A stretch of 64,000 nt of DNA from Viscum album (lineage: Eukaryota; Streptophyta; Magnoliopsida; Santalales; Viscaceae): the NCBI GenBank assembly GCA_963277665.1, contig OY728157.1, positions 363,396,067 to 363,460,066 on the forward strand. Direction: 5' to 3'. Position 1 is the stretch's first letter. Every line of letters begins with the position of its first letter. The notes under the pieces were generated by a model. That model had not been told where the DNA came from and made no database searches. It saw nothing but the letters and a program-made list of their open reading frames with translations. Made by a program: the position numbers and the translations under genes. Positions 12,740 to 25,700 of this stretch are shown here, in pieces.

Positions 12740-13356
12740 ACCATAAAATTATAATCCCATGATGGAATGAATAACTCTTAATAAAACATCTTAATCTCTA
12801 AAGTTTCCTAAAACCTACCCTAATAAAAACCATAAGGTATCGACCTTAAGTATTACACATTCTAGTGTCTTTGAACTAGAATTCACATTCTTACAATTCT
12901 AATGATCTTTTTGGTTTATATTTTGAAATATATATGTCATAACACATACATAAAAACTCATATATTAAAAAGAATATATTCTACTCAAAATCCATTTTTT
13001 CTCATTATAAAACTATTAAAACAAATCATGACTTCTTTTTATAAAAAAATCATTATTACTTTAAAATTGACTTCTTCTTTTCCATTACCGATCCCTAAAA
13101 CCTATGAAAAATATTTTAAACTTAATATGGGAAAAAATTCAATTAAGGGGCATAAAAAAATAAAACCATTAGTCTAGTAAAAACATTAAAAACTATATAA
13201 TTTTTACCTTTATCTTGAATGTTCTTTGATCATAATAAAAAATTATATATAAAAATAATACAAAATTTTTACTCAAAGTAAAACATTAATAATTCATATA
13301 AAGAACAAATAAATCATATAAGTATCTTGGGGAATCACTTCCTTATTATACATAAC

Positions 13357-13503
13357 TTTAGAGTAACCATTGGGGATACAAATAGAGTAAACCTCACGAT
13401 TACACATGGAATAACCCTCATGATTATACTTTAAATAACCCCCATGGTTATACTTAGAGTAACCATCATAGTTACACTTGGAATAAAAATCATGGTAAAC
13501 TTA
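13357..13503. repeat. 24-bp minisatellite, six units (C4)
   Basis: Units of the form TAGAGTAACCATCATAGTTACACT repeat six times at an exact 24-bp step. This is the counterpart of the array at 8886 in C3. Confidence 0.8.
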
Positions 13504-14288
13504 TAACATACACAATGTATTGGATATCTATAATGGGATCACCATTCGTATAAGCTATATCGGGCTCACCTGTGAGCTATAATAGGGCTACACTCTACAT
13601 TTAAGATGTATCGAGATCACCCATATTCTATAATGAGTCTCAAAGATTGATTAATACTGTAAAAAGACCATAAAATTAATAAAACCAACAAAAACTCTTT
13701 TAAATTCATGTGAAAAACAATTTCAGATATCAAATTACTATTTTCTTATAAAAACACTTTTAAAATATAAAAATTGCACACATAGTAAAGTAAAAATTTT
13801 ATTGAAAAATAAATGTGAGAAATTATTAGAGAAAAATTAATGAATTGAAAAATCTGGATGTTAGGAAAATACTACTACAGTTTATAAATTAAAAAACATT
13901 CTTTTGGATTTTCATAAAAAGAGTTGAAAGAGAAACATTAAAAGAAGTTTTTTAAAAGAAACATCCTTACCTTGAGTCTGATTCATCATGCACATTATTT
14001 ATCTTACTGAATAACAAAATTATGTTAATCATTTAATTTATTAAGAACCGTTTTAATCTTTATTATTAATCTTATTTCATTTAGTTTCATGTTATATAAT
14101 ATTATTTAATCATTTAACTTCATGTCAAATGTTTGGATGACATTTGGATCATAAGTCCTAAATGACTTAGGAATGTGAACTATGGTAAAAAATTTCATCA
14201 TTAAATAATCTTAAGAATAATAATCATAAATAAAAATTAATTGGATACATATTTTATAAATTTAAACCCAACTATGAAAGATGTTTAT

Positions 14289-14730
14289 GAAAAATGATAT
14301 ATTTTATAATAATAGAGATGGTATGTCATATGTAATAAAAAGTAATTTTTCTATTTTTCAATAGGGAGTAAGTTAAGTATTGTTTTATCTTTAAAAAATT
14401 ATAATAATATAATATATATCATATTAATTCTTTTAAAACACTTATATATATCATTCGTGTGATGTGGTGATGAAACATGAATCATATTTATTCATGGATG
14501 ATGTAATCCAAACATATGCATGAAAGACATTATCATTTTTTGTGCATTGGATAGTAAGAATTTAAATGTTATATTATCATTTAATAATGATAAATATGTG
14601 ATAAAAATCATATATAAAAATTAATTCAATCATTATAACTTTTCTTGAGATATAATGGTGGAAAATGTATTATATCGGTTTGCGAGGCGGTAGTCTTCCG
14701 TATACACGAACAATGAATTCCTTTCCATTT
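14289..14730. repeat. Three hairpin modules of LTR copy C4
   Basis: Modules lie at about 14289-14360, 14470-14540 and 14660-14730. The third is clearest: GGAAAATGTATTATATCGG, then GAGGCGGTAGTCTTCCG, then CACGAACAATGAATTC and CCATTTT. The first two are badly eroded and were recognised mainly by position relative to C3. Confidence 0.55.
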
Positions 14731-15054
14731 TGGTGGATGTGGATATGGATATGGGTCATTAAAATAACTTATTAAAATATAATTATATTTAATATAATTT
14801 ACATATTATTTTTTTTTATTTTTGAAAAAGGTTTTATGCATGTAAAAGAACAGAAAAACAGAAATGATCGATTAAAAACAATGTATCTTCTTGGGAAAAT
14901 TTAATTTTTTTAACACCTTAAGACCATTAAGGTTAGTGGTATTAATAAAAAATGAAATATAAAACTATTTTATGGATAATAGGAAGGTATTTGGGTAGGT
15001 ATTTACCAAACCAAATAGGTTTTGTAGTGTTAAGAAATGATAAGAATATGTTTC

Positions 15055-15062
15055 CTTTTATA
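15055..15062 (-). promoter_or_regulatory. LTR TATA box, copy C4
   Basis: This is TATAAAAG on the minus strand with the conserved plus-strand flank AGAGGGGAGGGGTACTCTTGG-like, matching C3. Confidence 0.6.
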
Positions 15063-16734
15063 AAAGAGGGGAGGGGTACTCTTGGAATTTCACTAAAGAT
15101 TAAAATATAAAAAATACTATTCTAAAGAAAATCATTTCTAAATGGAATATAAATGAATTTATGATGAAATATTAGGCTTTATATTCTTCCATTATTTATT
15201 ATTTTATATTTTCAGGATTTTAACATAATTTAATAAGGTATTAATCCCATAAAATGTTCTTATTGCCAAATTTGATAATGTTTATTACTTCAGCATTAAA
15301 AACATCTAGAGAAAAAGTAAAATGAAAAAATATTTTTATATCTTTATCATTTCAAGTTCATCAATTAAATTTTTGGATCATATTAATTTTGTAAAATTAT
15401 ATTTATCATAATAATTGTAATATCATTTATTTTCTTTCTCTATTAATAAATAATTAATGCATCAGTTTTGTACGAGCATTTAATGTAATTATTTATAAAA
15501 TAAAAATTGAAAATAAATCAAAATAACAAAGATAAATATATAATATTTAAAGATAATATTTAAATCCAAACATATACTCTAGATAACACCATATAAAAAA
15601 TATTTCAGTTATTAAAAACAAGAGTGTGACATGTTTGAATTTTCATTAAATAAAATAATATAAAGGTTGTAATCTTATCCAACTGGACCCAAAAGGACAT
15701 AAATTATACCCTTCAATGATTATATTCTATATATACTAATAAATTAATATTTATTCATGTTTTTGGTGCATTTAATATTTCTTATCACTTTATTTTAACC
15801 TAAATTACCTCATTTACCCGTAACTATGGTAATAAAAATTACAAATGTTACATTTTATATTATCCTAAAATAAAAGGGACCTAATTACTAAATATTGAAA
15901 CAATGAATCAAGATATGGAATCAAATTTTTAAAATTTAGAACATATAAGTGTCCGAATTTAATTTAAAATTAATCTAGAAAAATGCAATGAAAAACATTT
16001 TTTTTCAGAAAAAATTCACTTTTTTAAAATGTAATGTGTTTATACTAAATTCAAGTACAAAATGCATTTAAAAAATAATTACATTATTTTAAATAAAATT
16101 GAAGTAAGTAAAATTTAAAACTAATCTATAAATTAATTTGACCTTGTTAATACTTTAAAATAAAAAAAAGTTTTCAATAAAAATTAATATTTTTAAATAT
16201 TCCTTGAAAATCTATATTTTCATAAAGTTTTAAAAAATCATCCTAAGATATTTCTTTAATGAAAAATTTTTAAAAAAATTATTTTTTAAAATTATTTTTT
16301 TAAAATTTTCTGAAATTAATTATAATATTCACCCATCAAAATTAATAAAAATAATTTTTGAGGAAAACATATTTTTTGAAGAATAAAACGAATTTACTAA
16401 AAAAATATAGTACTAATTTAAAAATATTTAATTACTAAATTATAAATAAGTAAGATCATTATATATTTCATAATGTGCCTAATACTATTCATCCATGAAA
16501 ATTTAACAATTAGATTATAATGGTAATATTTAAATAATAATATTTATTTGTTCATTTAAGCTCGGCGTTGCCTATCTTGTATGCAATTAAACGAAATCTT
16601 ATCATTTTTTAAACCTCAGAATGTTACACACCACCCAAAATCGAACAAAAAAAAGATTTTACATATAATAAAAAATATTATATTTTTACTAATATAAATA
16701 AATAAATGAAACATAAATATGATTTAATATAGCA

Positions 16735-19700
16735 ATAATAAAATGTCACTTTTAAACTGAAAAAATATACCTGCACTAGATGAATCAGCAGTTACTTATA
16801 AAATATAAAAAATGCTTTAGGGATATTTTTTATACATTATCAAGAAAAATAAGCATATTTCCTTGATCTTGAGTTTATGATGTGTGTTTTTAGCTAAAAT
16901 GTACATTTTAATTAAAAAAATCCACTTTCGGTCATATCAGGCACCTTGTGTGTTAGATTAATGTAAAATTAATTAATAAATGTAACTAATGAATTATGAA
17001 TAATTATATTAAAGTTTTCAGAATTTATTTTGTGTGTTTTCTTGGTTTTAGGTGAGTGATTCACATTCTGAACTAAAATATCACTTTTAAACAAAAAAAT
17101 GTTCACTTTGAGTCATACCGAGCACAAAATGTGTTTATTTATATGTGGTTAATTCATACACATACCAAATGACTTATGTATTATTTTAAAAACTATCCAG
17201 ATAATCCAAGTTTTTTTATATGTTTTTTCTGATTAATGAAAGTTTTAAACTTATATGTCACTTTTAAAATAAAAACACACACTCTTAGTTATGGTGGGCA
17301 CACCATGTGTCGGATTGACATGAGATTAATTAATAAATGTCACAAATTAATTATGGATATTTTTACTAAAGTATCAATAATATCTGAGTTTTTTTGTTTT
17401 GGGTTTCAAGGAGTAACACCTTTTTAGACTAAAATGTCACTTTTTAACTAAAAACATGCACTTTGAGTCATATTGGGAATGATATATATTGGATTTATGT
17501 ATGGTTTATTTATACACAACATAAATTATTTATAGATCATTTTAATACATTATCAAGATAATATAAGCATGTTTCATTGATTTTGGGTATTTAATGCATG
17601 TTTTGAACTGAAGTGTCTATTTTAAATCAAAACTTGTACTTTCAATCATATCAGGTGCACTGTGTATTGGATTGACATGAGGTTAATTACAAAACATCAA
17701 AAATCACTTCTAGATCATTTTTCTAAAGTTTCAAGAAAATATTATTGTATTTAATATTTTTTAGATATTGATAATTGTTTTGAACTAAAATAACACTTTT
17801 AAACTAAAAACATACATTTTCAGTCATACCGAGCAAACCGTATATTGAACTAATGTGTGGTTGATTTATTAACATCACAAATTATTTATGGAACATTTTT
17901 ATAAATTATAAGTATAATACAAGTTAGTTTTTATAGTTTTGAGTATGTGACATGTGTTTGGAACTAAAATATTCATTTAATTGAAACTATCCACTTTCAA
18001 TCATTCTAGGAACACTGTGTGTCAGATTTATGTATGTCCAATTCCTACACATAAAAAAAGACTTATGGATAATTTTCATAATGTATGAATACAATATGAT
18101 TGTTTTTTCTTAGTTTTTGGTTAGCGATTTATGTTTCGAACTAAAATGTTACTTTTAAACTGAAAACATGAACAATGATTTATTCTAGGCACACTACATA
18201 TCAGATTAATATAAGGTTGAATCATGCATGTCATAAATGATTTATTGATAATTTTCAAAAATAATCAAGAATATATGAGAATGTTTTCTTAGTTTTTTGT
18301 TTGTGAAGTGTGTTTTGAACAATAATTTCAATTTTAAACAAAAACACACACTTTAATCCATAACGACCACACCATATTGTGAATTGAGATGTGTCTGATT
18401 CATATATGTCACAATTAAATTTTGGATCACCTTAATGAAGTATGAAGACAATATGAGAATGTTTTATTGGTTTTCAGAGAGTGACACATGTTTTTAGCTA
18501 AAATGTCACATTGAAACTGAAAATAGGAATTTTCAGTTATACCAGGAACACCATGTGTCTAATTAACATGTCCTTTATTACTACAAGTGAAAAATGGTTT
18601 ATGTATTGTTTATGTAAATTATTAAGAAAATATGAGAGTGTTTTTTTTAGTTTTTAGTATGTGGAACCTGTTTTGAACTAAAATGTCCTTTTTAAATAAA
18701 AACATGGATTATTACTCATATAAGCCACACCACAAGTCATATTGATTCTAGAATGATTATTACAATAAAAAAATGACTTATTAATATTTTTTCTAATTTT
18801 TCAATGAAATATAAATGTTTTTTCTTGTTTTTTAGTGGGTGATGTATTTTTTAAACTAAAATATCACTATTAAACTGAAACCCCATACTTTGAGTCATAT
18901 TGGACACACCATTTTTCATATTGATGTTCATTTATTTAATACACATAATAAATCACTTTTGTATTATTTTAATGAAGTGAAAAGTCAATCCGAGTGTGTT
19001 TTCTTAGTTTTGAGTATGTAGCATGTGTTTTGAACTAAAATGTCAATTTAAAAAACACACACTTTCAGTTATACTGACCAAATTGTTTATTGAATTGATA
19101 TTAGGCTGATTTCTATACATCAAAAATTTATTATGGATAATTTTCATAATGTATCAAGATAACCTAGGATATTTTTCCCATTTTTCAGTGAGTGATGTCT
19201 GTTTTGAAAAAGAATACAAATTTTAAACAGAAAACACGCACTTTGAGTCATACCAGACATACCATGTGTTAAATTTAAGTGTATCTAATTCATATACACC
19301 AAAACATAATTAATTTTAATTTATTATCAAGTTAATGAGATTTTTTTTTGTTTTTTTTCTATGAGTTATGAGAGTTTTAATTTAAATGTCACTTTTAAAT
19401 TGAAAATACACACTTTGAGCCATATTGAGCACACAATGTGTCAGATTTATATGGGGTTAATTCCTATACCTAAAAATAAATTATGTTATATTTAAATAAA
19501 TTATCAAGACAATAATAGTGTGTTTACTTGGTTTTCTAAGATTTATGCATATTTTAATCTTAAATTTCACTTTTAAACTGAAATCACACACTTTTAGTCA
19601 TGTCAAGCATACTATGTGTTAGATTGACATGGGGTTGATTCCAAAACCTTGAAAATTATTTATGGATAATTTTCATAAATCATAATGATAATATTATAAT

Positions 19701-20205
19701 GTTTTATTAGTTTTAAGTATTAAATGTTCTTTTTTAACTAAAATAACATTTTTAAATAAAACAAACATTTTCAGTATTACAAACCACCCCATGTGTTTGA
19801 TTGATTTGAGAATTATTCCTAAATAAAAAAAATCTTATGGATCATTTTTATATAGTTTCAAGAAAATATGAGTATGTTTGGTTTGTTTTTAGTGAGTGTC
19901 ACACATTTTGAACTAAATTTTCACTTTTAAAATGAATGTACTTAATTTGAGTCATACTAACCTCACCACATGTCATATTGATATGAAATTGATTATTATA
20001 TGTAAAAAATGATGTGTGGATTATTTCCATGAATTAAAATAAAAATAAAAGAATATTTTCTCATTTTTGAGTATATTACTTTTGTTTTGAACTAAAATTT
20101 AAATTTTATATATAAACATGTATTTTTAGACATATCGATCACATCATGTGTTGTATTGATGTGAAAATAATTCCACCTTTGAAAATTCATTCACACTACC
20201 ATTTT
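16735..20205. repeat. Tandem satellite, about 20 monomers of about 178 bp
   Basis: A recurrent anchor TTTGAACTAAAATGTCACTTTTAAACTGAAA is followed by CACACACTTTGAGTCATA, then a GAGCACACCATGTGTCAGATTGA block, TTATGGATCATTTT and GTTTTCTTGGTTTTGAGT. The anchor occurs at 16735, 16892, 17071, 17249, 17427, 17605, 17783, 17962, 18139, 18318, 18496, 18676, 18854, 19033, 19207, 19379, 19558, 19736, 19911 and 20090. Most steps are 177-180 bp; a few monomers have small deletions. Monomers are well diverged from one another. There is no coding capacity. A monomer of 178 bp is close to nucleosome size, as in many plant centromeric and heterochromatic satellites. Confidence 0.93.
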
Positions 20206-20231
20206 AAAAAACAACTATAAGTATTTTATCA

Positions 20232-20258
20232 AGAATCTATTTGGTTGAAATAGATTCT
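20232..20258. repeat. Perfect 11-bp hairpin near the satellite edge
   Basis: AGAATCTATTT and AAATAGATTCT flank a 5-nt GGTTG loop. It lies some 30 bp after the last satellite monomer, close to the presumed end of the copia D LTR. Confidence 0.8.
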
Positions 20259-20590
20259 GGGAGGAACTCTCAAAAATTTAGTGTTCTAAAACTTGGAAGA
20301 AAATAATTCACCAAAATTTCTAAAATATGTATAAATATACCTATGATCTATTCACACCAACAGATGAAAGAAATTATGAAAAAAAGGTAAAAAAGGTAAT
20401 CATGAATAAAAAATTTTCTTTTGCATAGTTTAGATTGAAATTTCAACATCCATGAGAGAGATATTTCATCATTATATTTCTCTAGAAGAAAAGTTTGCAA
20501 CTTTTGGAATATCGAATCCTACGAACTGCAAAAATAAGTAATAGTGTTAAATTAAATGTATTCCTTATGAAATGGTGGTCCCACCCTCAT

Positions 20591-20597
20591 ATTTATA
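20591..20597 (-). promoter_or_regulatory. TATA box in the presumed copia D LTR
   Basis: The minus strand reads CTATCTATAAATATGAG, which has the form of a plant LTR core promoter. No second LTR copy is available in this window to confirm it. Confidence 0.4.
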
Positions 20598-20913
20598 GAT
20601 AGTACCATCCATTCATCTAATTTCCCTGACCTCCAAAAAATTAGGAGACCATCGATTACTTTTTTCCCATTTCTAATCTCATATAGTAATCCTCAATGTG
20701 ACTGCTACCTCTTGTAAATAAAAAACCTATCAACGGAACACAAAACATCCACCAAATTTTGGAAGACCTAACATAAATTCTAGAACAAGAATTACTAAAG
20801 CTAAGAACATCCAAAGAAAATCCTATTATACAACCTCCTTCTAGAAACCTCCTCTTGGAAACCCCCTTCTGGAAACCTCCATCCAAAAAATTAAAAGAAA
20901 AATATTCATTTCC

Positions 20914-22725
20914 ACTATTGGAGTTGGTGTTCCAAAAATCAACTATTGGTACATTGGACTAAATTTATATTAAAATAATTCAATATTAGTTTAAATATCT
21001 TATTAGATATAATTTATAGTTCTGTATGACTTTAATTTAATAATTTCCTTGCATGTCAGTCGCATTAAAATGATATAATATTTCCCTATTATGATGGAAC
21101 CTTGAAACTCTATGATGATATTCTCAAACAAAGTTCTATAGTTAGATAAAAGTCATTTATAGGAAACATGTAATGTTGAATATTTAGTGAGAGTTCTTAT
21201 AAGAAGACACAAATTCTTCTCATGAAGTTAACGCTTAGTAATCTCTGAGACATGATATTATTAATGCATGTCGGGAATTGTGCACTTATATGTATTACCA
21301 TAAACTATGATAATAATTGTTCATGAAAAAATTGGGTATATTGTTTTTTTCATGAATGATTTTTTATTAGTGAATAAATAAAAGAAGGATTTTCCCCTTC
21401 TTTATTAATGGAAGTTGATATTTTGGTCCTTTTATTTAAATATAATAACCACATTAAATTCCATGTCCTAGGTACAAAGAACAGTTTTTTCTAGATAGTT
21501 AAAGAAAATCGTATCAAGTATATAGTCTCATAACATGGGTGTGAAATATTCTTGATAAGAAATTTTAAAAAGTAGATTATATTAAATAATTAGCACTCAT
21601 ATGTGTTTGTTTATGATTCAATATAAACTTCTTTATCTTGGGTGTCTTCACCCATTCCTAGATTATAATCTTGGAATTTTAGAAATATCGCCTAATGCCA
21701 TCTCGAAATAAGCATAGATGGACACACACTAAGTGTTTCCATTGATCTCAATTAAATTATATTTAAATTAAATTATTTAAATTCATATTATTCTCAAGAT
21801 CTTTGAGTAATTTTACTTGGTATTAATGATCACATAAATTAAATAAATATTTATTCACAAAGTAATTGTTAAATCACATAGATATATAATATTTATTCTT
21901 TTTATTTATTAAATGAATAAATATTTAATTTATTCATGTATACAATAAATTATAAGGAAGACTAGTTTACCAAAATTTATTCTAGTGATAAATATTAATT
22001 TAAAAGTTGGTATAATAAAATTTACCATTATTTCAGTTAGCACACATTGTGGTATAAAAATAATATTATTTTTTAATATAAAATATGTGGTCATACAAGG
22101 GTATAACATTTTATGAATGGATATTTTGAAATTAATTAAATTAAAAAACCTTACTGTTATTCTATAAATAGGATTCTAATACATTCTAAGAGAGGTTAAT
22201 TGATAATCATTGTGCACAATGGATTTATCTCTAGAATCCAAGTCTTTATTCTCACATCCTCTTAAGAATGAAAAGATTAAGATAATTTTCTTTAGGGATG
22301 AAGATACATGAATCAATAAAGATGAAAAATGAAAGATGATTAATCAACTATGATAGAACATGATGATTCAATGATGCCATTCAGATATCATAGGACTGTG
22401 TTCGGATCATAGCTAGAGGGATTATACACTTAGATCTTATAAGCATAATGATGAATTACTGAAATGGGTTTTGAAGGATTAACACAGAGTTATGAAAAAT
22501 ATCATAATATTGAGTTATTATTTCTTTTAATTTAACTAAATTAATAATAAATTTTATGTTAAAAGATATTTTTTAGTTATACTAACATTTTATTTTTTAA
22601 TATTCATTGTAAAAAAATTTAGTTATGATGTTTAAATATTTCACAATATGTGAATGATCTAATAAATACAACAATTGTTGAGTTGGGATGGGCCCTAAAA
22701 AGAACATTTTATATACCCAAAAGCA
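20914..22725 (+). repeat. 5' LTR of copia E
   Basis: It aligns with the sequence starting at 50227 from CTATTGGA through TTATATT...ATATCTTATTA, GTTCTATA/CCTACAGT, TCATAAGAAGA and GTGATCTC, down to CAACAATT. The start is set by the alignment to the 3' LTR, which directly follows the PPT. The end is set at AAGCA, five bases before the primer-binding site. The canonical TG...CA start has been lost. Confidence 0.85.
22163..22170 (+). promoter_or_regulatory. TATA box in the 5' LTR of copia E
   Basis: CTATAAATAG lies here and at 51574 in the 3' LTR, followed in both by a TGTGCACAA block about 60 bp downstream. Preservation in two diverged LTRs supports a core promoter. Confidence 0.6.
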
Positions 22726-22730
22726 GAAAG

Positions 22731-22741
22731 TGGTATCAGAG
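22731..22741 (+). promoter_or_regulatory. Primer-binding site of copia E (tRNA-iMet type)
   Basis: TGGTATCAGAG, the sequence complementary to the 3' end of plant initiator methionine tRNA, lies five bases after the 5' LTR. It primes minus-strand DNA synthesis in this class of element. Confidence 0.9.
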
Positions 22742-25700
22742 AATCCATGTTCAAATTTATAATTATTTATTTGATTATTTATCATTTCATATTTAAAATT
22801 TAAAATTAATTTTAGGTTTTAATTTTTCCTGATCTATCATTAAAATACCATCTTCCTATTCTTTATTTTACTCTAATGTTACCATGATTAGTAAATAATT
22901 CATGAAGATCACATCAAAATAACCTATCCAGATGTTCCAAGAATTCAGGCTGGATATTACCAGACTACACGACGTGTTCTCCTTTGTTACATGTTGTGTA
23001 TACTTGTTCATTTCATAATGAAACCCACATAGATTCCAAGTGGTCATGTAATTATCACAAGTCATGTACAATAAATGCACAATGTTTTGACCATACAAGG
23101 TGGAATAAAAAAAATTCAAAGTACACTATGTGTAGTCCATGTGTTTTCCTGTTAGAAAATAAGGGGTCAAATCTTGTCCTATAATTAATACACCATGTGT
23201 AGTTAATACTCGACGCGTATAAATTAATATCATTGTAACATAAAGTACTCGTTGTGTATTCTTTCTGAACTTAATGTACATTATAAATGTCCATGAGAAG
23301 TACACTCTGAGACACTAGGGATATACTGTGAATATTCGACGAAGAAATGTACAAGCTGTGTGGACAGATTTCACATGACAAGTAATTTACATATTTAAAT
23401 AGAAATATTAAATTTAATTAATTATTTCATAAAACTTCATCGACCTAAGTTATGTGGGTCATTAAGTTGATTGTACACATCTTTCATTATTTTTTATATT
23501 ATATTAAAAGATTAATTAATTCTGTATAATGTTTTAAACTTTTAATCATGTTTGGTTCTTGTATATTAAGAACTCAACACATTGAATTGTACAGAATCCA
23601 TAATTTTAATTTGTTTTTTGTTTCATCAAATTTTAAGTACACTCCCTGAAATAATAGCACATTTCACGTACAAAATATATCATATGTTTTCATTATTTAT
23701 AATTAAAACCATACTGAGTAGTTCTGCCCGGTAATCATTGAGTTACTTCCAAATAAAAAGTTGTGTACTATAATATTGATCTTAAAAAATATTAATGTTA
23801 TTTAAAATCATAAGGGATGATAATTTCAGGATGATTGGATGAAATAAGATAAAATGAATTAATTGATTAATAATATAATTAATCAGATTAATTTGTGTGT
23901 ATTATATCTTATTAAAGAATAAATAAAAATGATTGTTAGCTATTTGTCTTAAAAGTGTAATTGTTTCATGTGTATGATCTATGAAAATCTTTGACCAAAC
24001 CTATGTATTTTTTTATATTATATAATTTTATTTTATTTCATGGGTTTTAATATATTTTTTATTAAATTAAATATGATGGATTATTATTTGTCCATCAATT
24101 TTTTATTATGTAGTACATGTGTGTCCAAGGTTTCTTTATGTAATTCTTCTTAACCAATCCTTTGGTTCCCATCACCTTTGTGTGAGTAATAATAATTATT
24201 TTATAAAAGGATTATCTAAAGGTGTATGGAGTTGATTCAAAATAAAGCCACGGTGAAGGCACTTCAAGATGAAACTGATATGAAACCACTATAGGAGATT
24301 CATAGGTGGATAGGTGGCATGCAGAAACACATGCCAAGAAAACGACAAGGAGTTCATACCTTATGTCATAGGTTGATTTAATTTTGGATTAATAATTAAA
24401 CCATTAGAAAAACCTCCTGATCATGCCATTTATTTATTTATTTCATTTATGTCTTATTCAAGACTTGTTTTATGAATTCAATACCGTATTCACATAAAAA
24501 ATGTTCTTATATAAAAATAAGGAATTAAAATAAATGGGTCATGAATAAATGTTTTTTCAGAACATGGTTAACAAAAAAAGTAAAATTAACTTTATATTAA
24601 CAAAACAAATTAAATATAAAATATGGAAATTTATGGATAATAAAAAAATCCCTCATGTTAATATTAATTAATTAAGCCTTCCATTATCTTAATTAAGATG
24701 AAATCATAGTTAAAGTGTTGGTTCTACCTCTGTATGGGGTAGTTTTAATTATTAGAAACTCTTAAGTAAGATATTGGGTCAACTTAATCAATTGTTTTGG
24801 TTTAATGGCCTATGATTGCCCAATAAAAATTTGGATTCAAGTATTTAATAGATCTAAGTTATGTATTTTTGTCTGGGTAGTTAACTCAATTGTTCAAGGA
24901 GATTCCAGTTTGAAGTTGGAAAGACCGCCTACCTATTTACTTTATTAAAATTTTCATGGCCTATATATGTATTATAATAAGGGAAATATGGATCCTTACC
25001 ACTATAATATCTATAGTGAGGGATCATTAGGATTTTAATGGTGAGGGTTGATAAGACTAGATAAAATAGTGGGATGCTAAATAAAACTATAATTGTTATA
25101 GTCTCACCTAAATATTAAACCAGTGTACTAGTAATAATCTGATCGTTTATAATTATATTATAAGGGAAATTTCAATGAACACATTATCCCTATGATCAAT
25201 TTTCGAGAAACACCAGGTCCTTGTTAATATTTAATTCTAGGAATGGTTTAAACACCTAGGGGTAGTATTACAGCCTGAATAGAAGTATTACATGTAAAAA
25301 TACTCAGTACCTGGTCCACCTATAAAGGAGGAAAGTGTTGATAAGTTCTCTATATATGATGACCTCCTGACTGATGTTGTATAAATTCATATTTTAATGA
25401 TTTCATATATGAATAATGAAATCATAATGTCACTTTAAGACATAGATACTTACACTAAGCTCTAGCATATTAATGTTATATATTAGGATAGAGCTAGATA
25501 GGAATAGTTTGAGATGTCCAAGGCACTATTTTAGAGAAAATTTAGAGAAGGTGGGCTATTTTGGCCTCACGTATTCACAATAATTAGTTATAGTGAGGGC
25601 CTTGAGGTTTTAGTGTTTAAAATACCTAATGAACTATGAATTGATATCATTATTTCATCACACCCTTAGAGATTCTCAAAATTTGTTATTAATTTCAATA

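Larger units (their letters stand above)
12740..16628 (-). repeat. LTR copy C4 of family C, probable 5' LTR of the C3-C4 element
   Basis: It is homologous to C3 throughout. The block with CCTTAAG(T/C)ATTACA...TTTGAACTA...ATTCACATT lies at 12846 here and 8370 in C3. The 24-bp minisatellite, the CCTTACCTTGAGTC(T)GATTCATCA block, three hairpin modules, the TATA box and a terminal ATGTTACA follow in order. The left edge is approximate. The open frame at 12902-13177 is Ile/Lys/Phe-rich, lies inside the LTR and has no counterpart in C3, so I treat it as chance. Confidence 0.7.
20206..20913 (-). repeat. Probable left part of the 3' LTR of copia D
   Basis: This stretch lies between the satellite and copia E. 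Read on the minus strand it has an LTR-like layout, with a TATA box at 20591-20597 followed by a purine-rich GAGGGTGGGACC stretch. Copia E is inserted next to it, and on the far side of E (52140-52234) lies the start of a minus-oriented copia LTR preceded by its polypurine tract. The simplest reading is that both pieces are one LTR split by E. It contains a strong hairpin (20232-20258) and a short GGAAACCTCC-type repeat of about 15 bp at 20830-20882. No second copy of this LTR is in the window, so the call is inferential. Confidence 0.45.

Noticed and set aside
12902..13177. 91-codon plus-strand frame
   Set aside because: It sits in LTR copy C4, has Ile/Lys/Phe-heavy composition from AT-rich DNA, and is not conserved in copy C3.
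16735..20205. Tandem gene family or rDNA spacer
   Set aside because: No frame is conserved across monomers, and no rRNA gene sequence lies nearby; the 178-bp step is that of a satellite.
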